A stretch of DNA of 64,000 nt from positions 310,001 to 374,000 of the forward strand of contig JALLLT010000019.1 in assembly GCA_025266875.1 (NCBI GenBank). The letters run 5' to 3'. Below are positions 58,629 through 64,000 of this stretch, piece after piece. How positions within the stretch are numbered: the stretch's first letter is position 1; every line of letters begins with the position of its first letter. The notes beneath the pieces were generated by a model. The model saw only the letters and a program-made list of their open reading frames with translations, was not told the origin of the DNA and made no database searches. The translations under genes were made by a program, and so were the position numbers. Source of the stretch: Fennellomyces sp. T-0311 (lineage: Eukaryota > Mucoromycota > Mucoromycetes > Mucorales > Lichtheimiaceae).

Positions 58629-61057
58629 GTATCACATAGGGAAAGTTCGTCCATGGCTTTCACGTGAGATCATGAATGAGATCGTGTACTATAAATGATG
58701 CGGATCCATAATTTATCGTAAGTATCCTTCGAGTTTGGCTACTTTGACAATCGTGTAAGCACGCACTTTCTAAATTGTGTATGTATTACCGTGTCGTCAT
58801 TCAAAATAGATATAGGGTATATAAGTGCCTCACGAAAGCGTCTTGTAAACCACGTTTAACTACCAAAAACTGTATCTCTTCCAAGTAGACCCCTTTTTCC
58901 GCCGCTGATATTTTAATACATTACCATCATTGAATGCGGCTATAATTTTTCTACAAATTTGTAGTCGATTAAATACATTGATCTTGTTATATCTATTTAA
59001 TGCCACTTGCCAGTCTTCGACGATTTCTTACGCACTGCTCAACGCTCGAACAAATGTGCACTCTGGAAGTGATTGATATATTTTATATTCCAGCTAGATT
59101 ACCGATGATGTACTGAATGTACTGTCCAGCGTAGCAACCTTACAAGCTATGACGCCTTTGCCCGTCTCTACGAAATTTAACCGAAATGACATATGATGGC
59201 ATTATTTTAATGGGATAGTGTGTACATTCGTTCAGGCAAGCTCGAATTCCAGGTTACCAAGGAGCAACTTACGATGCAATACGTCATCAAGAGGACCATG
59301 TTCCGTCCAAGCAGAAGAGGAGATGATTTCATGGGTAGCAGTGTTAGGGAATCCAATGGATATTTTTCTGAATAAAGAAAAACTCTTTTCAACTACTTTG
59401 CTGATGGTTATTCGAGGCTAATACTTCTTGTCTCGAATAAAGCAACGTCCAAGGTGTATGCTCGACGATAGACAATCAGGATGTATGCGCACTCAAATAC
59501 TTTTTCCTTTAGCTTTAAACTTTGGAAAATATGCACATGAGCCACAAGCGCTTCAGTAAGGCGCCTTTGTCAATAAATTATCGACAATGCATACCCAAAA
59601 CAGAATGTTTGCTTCATGGTTGCTTTTTGTGCAATACTGGATATACTGTAGCGGACCAATTTTTTGATACGCACACATACGCTCGACTATGCACCCTTGC
59701 ATGTTTCCGTGGAAACTCTGGCGTACAGCCTTGAACAATACTGAACATCATCACCGGCTATAAGTAACTGTCTGGATCTCTGTGTGCGGCATAGTGTTTT
59801 GTAGAATTTTAATGTGAATATTTACGCATAGTGTATTTGTCTACTTCAGTTTTACATGCGGTGTATGTCACCCCTCTTCTTGACTTTGCGCATAACCGGT
59901 ACAGTCCAAAGCTACGTACAGATTACCTGCTTGGACCTCTGTGGAATGTGAGCCTAAGGTACCTCCTGCTCTTGGCTACCGAGGCTGAGGTTTTGGCGAA
60001 AGAAAAATGTACTACTTATAGGTAATATTTCGAAGGAGGCAAAATATTCCTTACCTAATGTCTATTCCAAGGAAGAGCGGGCTTTGCAGGGCTGCATGAT
60101 ATGCTTGTGCAACGGACATGAGGGCTGGTGCCATGTTGGTCTTGATTGACGGTTAATTCAGTTTCAACATTCTTGTCAGGAACTCAATCGGCAGTGCTTT
60201 TAAATTAAGCAACACTGGCTTTTTATTATCTAGCACTGGTGTAGTTGGGGCTGCCACGGTGACTTTGGAGCTATCACCGAGACGCGCTGTGAAATAAAAG
60301 GGCAGGGCGGGCGGTGATTTTTCGTTCGTTGATCTTCTTTCTCTCACTTTCCCCTAACCCGTTGGGCGGTTAATGTCTGAGGGGCATTAGCCATACGCCA
60401 AGTGGACGTGAAAAAGGAAGCCCGTACGGACCGGGTATTACTCAAAGGGCCAGCCATTAGTGCTGCCGTCGGTTTTACTCACTCGGTGCGAATCTATACT
60501 GGTCACGATCTGCGAACTTCGTTCATTCGGTACGGGCAATGTAGGGGAGGCGAAGGTGGTGTTGGTGTCGCCGACCACGGTAATCACGCGTGTAGCTGGT
60601 TGCTGGCACCCTCATTGTTCCACACCGGGAGGCAACTCATGCGATTGAGAGCTGCACATGCTGGTCGACTTTCAAACCTCTGTTGACACGTTGAATGGCT
60701 TGCCGACCTCTGTCAACACAGTTAAACAAACCCACTCAACTTCCAGCCCCTGGCAGGGTTTCTTTCGTGGTGTGCTGGGATTCACGGCTTCCTGGTACAC
60801 TGGGTGGCCACCGCTTTTTCTTCTACAACCATTACAACAGGGCCGCATTCCCGCTGCGAATGTGAGAGGCCTATGCCTTCCGTCGTAGCAATGGCGTGGC
60901 CCGAGTGATTAGAATGGCTATGGTCGGATGGTTGGGCCGTTCTATGAGCGAACAATGACTTTTACTATACCCTCTTTGTTTTGTTTACGAACGACGCGCA
61001 CAACGATCCAGTCTATCGAGAGAAGTATTATACCCCCCTCTGACCTGATGTTTGACG
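58629..61057. other. Intergenic region with a GC-rich patch at 60.2-60.9 kb
   Basis: 58.6-60.1 kb is AT-rich and looks empty. Around 60150-60900 the composition changes. Minus-strand frames such as 60347-60153 (ending LPIEFLTRMLKLN) and a Thr/Pro/Val-rich stretch near 60500-60590 resemble each other loosely and could be exons of another gene of the micro-exon type, downstream of the one at 61.06-61.73 kb. I could not assemble a model. Confidence 0.3.
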
Positions 61058-61730
61058 TTAGGGCTTAAATCGACGGGCAAGTGTATACGGCGCCAGGAAC
61101 GAAGGATCGAAAGGCAAGACACCAGGAACATCGTCACTAGCAACATGATCGCGGGCAACAAGGTACGAAGAGCTTGGTGAATGAAGCAAACGCTCACTTT
61201 GAAATGCCAAGCAAAATCATCAAATCCTGGGCGTGATGCTGGATGGAACGGAAGAAATTGGAAGGTAAGTATGAAAGGAAAGGATGGGGTGGATCAAACA
61301 AGTGCTCACTTTGACATACGGCAAACAATCCGATGAATCTGGGTGACACGGCACAGGAGACGAGAAACCTAAAGGCAAGTACGATGGGAATGGGAAGCAT
61401 GGATCAAATGCTTACTTTTGACTTGAGGAACGAATCGATGTTGCCTAGGAAGGGTGACACGGCACAGGAGACAAGAAACCTAAAGGCAAGTACGATGGGA
61501 ATGGGAAGAATGGATCAAATGCTTACTTTTGACTTGAGGAACGAATCGATGTTACCTGGGAGGGGTGGCGAGGCAGGAGACAAACGATCAAATACTTCTT
61601 GCAAACAATACCTTCTATCTTGCCATGGCTTCGCGATTGAATCTGAAAGAAATCCACCGCAAATACCGCTTGATATATCCACGCTTACTCTTTCCCGAAT
61701 AAACTGGAAACCGTTCCACTTTCTTGTCAT
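61058..61730 (-). CDS. Micro-exon gene with tandemly duplicated exon-intron units
   Basis: Exons 61730-61527, 61479-61416 (64 nt), 61368-61310 (59 nt), 61238-61198 (41 nt) and 61136-61058 join in phase to 148 residues. Exons 1-2 end with, and exons 2-3 begin with, copies of the same 111-bp unit, so introns 1 and 2 are nearly identical (GTAAGC...TTTAG). Copied exons of 64 and 59 nt are read in different frames, so their proteins differ (VSRLLCRVTLPRQHR against SFSSPVPCHPDSSDC). The N-terminus starts MTRKWNGFQFIRERVSVDIS. No domain is recognised. The last exon, NDDVPGVLPFDPSFLAPYTL onwards, is open to a stop. Confidence 0.5.
61341..61565. repeat. 111-bp tandem duplication
   Basis: GGGTGACACGGCACAGGAGA begins at 61341 and again at 61452, with near-identical sequence between. 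A third, partial and diverged copy follows at about 61562. The unit spans an intron and parts of its two exons. Confidence 0.9.
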
Positions 61731-62536
61731 ATTAACTTGAGCCTGTCAAGTCATTGTTCGCTTGTGTAATCAAGATTCTTGGAGGCATTTGCCCATCGCC
61801 ATCTCCCATTATGCATTGTCTTAAACAGTTTCCCTGATAGGCTAGAGAATGCACGACGCATACAAAGGGTCCTTTCAAGTCACTGCATAAGCTCAGGACT
61901 GGGACCGTTGCAGTATCTCGAGCGTCGATGAAATTAAGGATGAGCTTCATATGAAATAATGACACAAACACTCCTTTCATTCTCACTCGTGTACAGTAAG
62001 CGCCTCTTCTAGTGTCACTCTCGATCTTTATTGTATTCCACCCTCAGAAGACATTTAAATGAGGTGACTGCAGTGTAAGCTGACTCCCCATAATACGACT
62101 GAATTATTGTAGCCATCGTACACCTCCTTCTATTAATCGCGTTGACAATATCAATGGGTTTCGGGATCCAGTACGCAGATGCAGCTATCTTGGGTATCAC
62201 TTAACCAGTTGTAAGTAGCGAATATTAGTAATATTTAACATAAAATAGGCTTTTATAGATAGGTGATTAACAAGCAGGTACTTATCTCTAGCTCAAGCAG
62301 TAGCTACGTGGCACATGTGCAAGCAATTTTAGATTCATTGGCTTCGTAATGTACCTAAAACGAACATGTACCGTCAATGTTCGTCTGCAATGTAATTCAC
62401 CTTCATATCTGTATTACCTGTTCATGACCGCATTCACGCAAATTTCTAGGGTGCTTTCTTTTTCATTACACGAATACGTTTGGCTGACTCCACTCCATCA
62501 CATAGTAACACATATCAATCTGTTGTATACGACTGA
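61731..62536. other. Intergenic region
   Basis: Contains the presumed promoter of the micro-exon gene. No other supportable feature. Confidence 0.35.
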
Positions 62537-64000
62537 TATATTGCTCTTCTTGCTTTCCTTGGATATTTGATGATCGAAGAATGCCATCTTGAAATCTCCT
62601 GGAGGATGGCTTGTCCACGCTTCTACAACGACAAGACCCGATCTTGTCAATTGTGTGAAAAAACTTTTGAGCAATCGGATTATCCATAAAAGTTATGGGT
62701 TAGCATTTTTACCTTGGCAGCACCATAACTACTCACCTTTAGCAGCAAGAACATGCATTGCGCGTAAGCAATCCTGTTTGTCATCGGTAAATAGTTTGTT
62801 GGTATATATTTCCTGATTTAGCATAGTTACCAATGTCCGTAATAATGATATACGGTGGAGCGGTACGGACATCCGAACAATTGCACGTCGCAGGCTGCTA
62901 TGAACCGATACCGACTTTTTGGTTAGCACTATACCTCCACATCGTGTTTAAAAAATAGCACAACAATGATAATGTAATTGTGGATTGCTCGATGGAAAAG
63001 GAATTCATTCACTGCGTACACCACCAACTGCAACTCCCGATAGTAGCTTACGAGCCATAGTAACGGTGGATGCATGTTTGTTGGCAAAGATGATACCGGC
63101 GTGCTTTAAAGGTTGTAGTAGTTCATCAGCCATATTTTTTCGCTCCTCGGCTTTTCCAGATACAAGAGAGGTGCATATCAAAAAATCGAAGTTGGATCCT
63201 TGGGCTGAAGTGCCAGATACGTTTATGGTTCCTGACATAGCTGAACAAGTTGCAAACAGATTGAAAGGCCCAATCCTGTTCTTCCATAATTTTGTCTATA
63301 ATTGTAAGATGTAAATATTCTTTGTTGAATTGCATAATTCGGATTACGGGGTACTGCCATCCACTTCAGGGAAAGGAACAAAGAGGTCCTTTCAATGCTC
63401 TTCGCTTATATCAATACCAGTATCAATAATTTCGATCAACAACATAAACTTTTTATAAGTAGCGAGAGCCTTGGCATCATTCTGTCTATCAACTGAACGT
63501 CGAATGTTGATCTTTCCGCTGTATGTGTAAACTTGTTCGTATTCTCAAGAAGTCTAATGACAAATCTATACGTCGAATTCATTAGTGATATAGATAGACA
63601 CGTATACATAATTTTTATGCCCTTGTATCCATCACTCGAACAGACATGGATCCCATGGTAATCCAATCGTTTTGCACTTTTTACCCGCCCTTGATTGCCA
63701 GGTTGGCATTCGGAATCATCCAATCTTTCGTAGAAACTGAACGTTACCATTCTTCCTGTTCTATAGGAATATCCAGTGTAGTGTCCGATGGGGGAAAGTT
63801 AGCCGGCTGTTATTATTTTATCAGCGGGTTACGCACTTTTGTTTTGGTTACGTTTCAGTGCCGCGGGTTGTGTTTCCTCGAGTTTATCTTGTGCAATAAC
63901 TATGTATAATCACCATCGTGAAGAACTATAACCAGCTGCAATTGGTTAATATATTCACCGGTAGATGACATATAATGTAAAATAGAAAACAAAGTGGTGT
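62537..64000. repeat. Dispersed direct repeat, copy 2 (truncated by the window edge)
   Basis: Matches 21196-22653 in the same orientation throughout, with scattered substitutions and a few single-base indels (for example one extra A near 62690). The same minus-strand frames are preserved. In copy 2 the frame 63238-63005 reads SGTINVSGTSAQGSNFDFLI then KAEERKNMADELLQPLKHAG. Confidence 0.85.

Overview
The window is nuclear DNA from a filamentous, probably early-diverging fungus, most likely Mucoromycota and perhaps Mucorales. This rests on short GT-AG introns of about 45-90 bp in almost every gene, an importin-11 homologue, a JMJD4-type oxygenase, a tetraspanin, an F-box/LRR protein fused to cyclic-nucleotide-binding domains, and long AT-rich spacers full of decayed mobile DNA. 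The species is an inference. No rRNA, CRISPR, operon or bacterial gene was seen.

Layout. 0-0.9 kb: 5' end of an unrecognised gene (minus). 1.25-2.06 kb: decayed same-strand copy of the JMJD4-like gene that lies intact at 12.3-13.4 kb. 4.96-5.12 kb: small fold-back element. 6.07-7.24 kb: HSL-type alpha/beta hydrolase (4 exons). 8.8-9.5 kb: HET-domain-like relic. 9.65-10.57 kb: proline-rich gene with a tandemly duplicated exon-intron unit. 13.55-14.78 kb: tetraspanin (7 exons). 18.2-19.5 kb: two convergent genes for small membrane proteins. 21.2-22.65 kb and 62.5-64.0 kb: two copies of a direct repeat. 23.3 kb: tRNA-like Pol III unit. 24.56-29.1 kb: two head-to-head micro-exon genes plus a modular array, part of which recurs at 54.85-55.63 kb. 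30.3-32.65 kb: FAD monooxygenase (9 exons). 33.7-34.5 kb: TLC-domain protein, preceded by a stray fragment of the importin gene.

38.3-48.3 kb is a compact housekeeping block: importin-11, the cNMP/F-box/LRR gene, a small conserved-looking protein and a JEN1-like carboxylate transporter. 50.4-54.05 kb is a mobile-element graveyard bracketed by about 190-bp inverted repeats. It holds a Tc1/mariner transposase fragment, a TA-MITE, a Harbinger-type MITE, a Ty3/gypsy integrase fragment and a Gln-rich pseudogene. 56.57-58.63 kb is a Tc1-like transposon nested inside a second copy of the same MITE. 61.06-61.73 kb is another micro-exon gene.

The most unusual signal is the set of small, multi-exon, unidentified genes (9.65, 24.56, 26.81 and 61.06 kb) built from tandemly copied exon-intron units. 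In several, the introns resemble each other more than the exons do. One carries a 108-bp repeat made of consecutive hairpins. Exon models were made by eye from splice consensus and reading-phase continuity; none was tested by search or transcript data.
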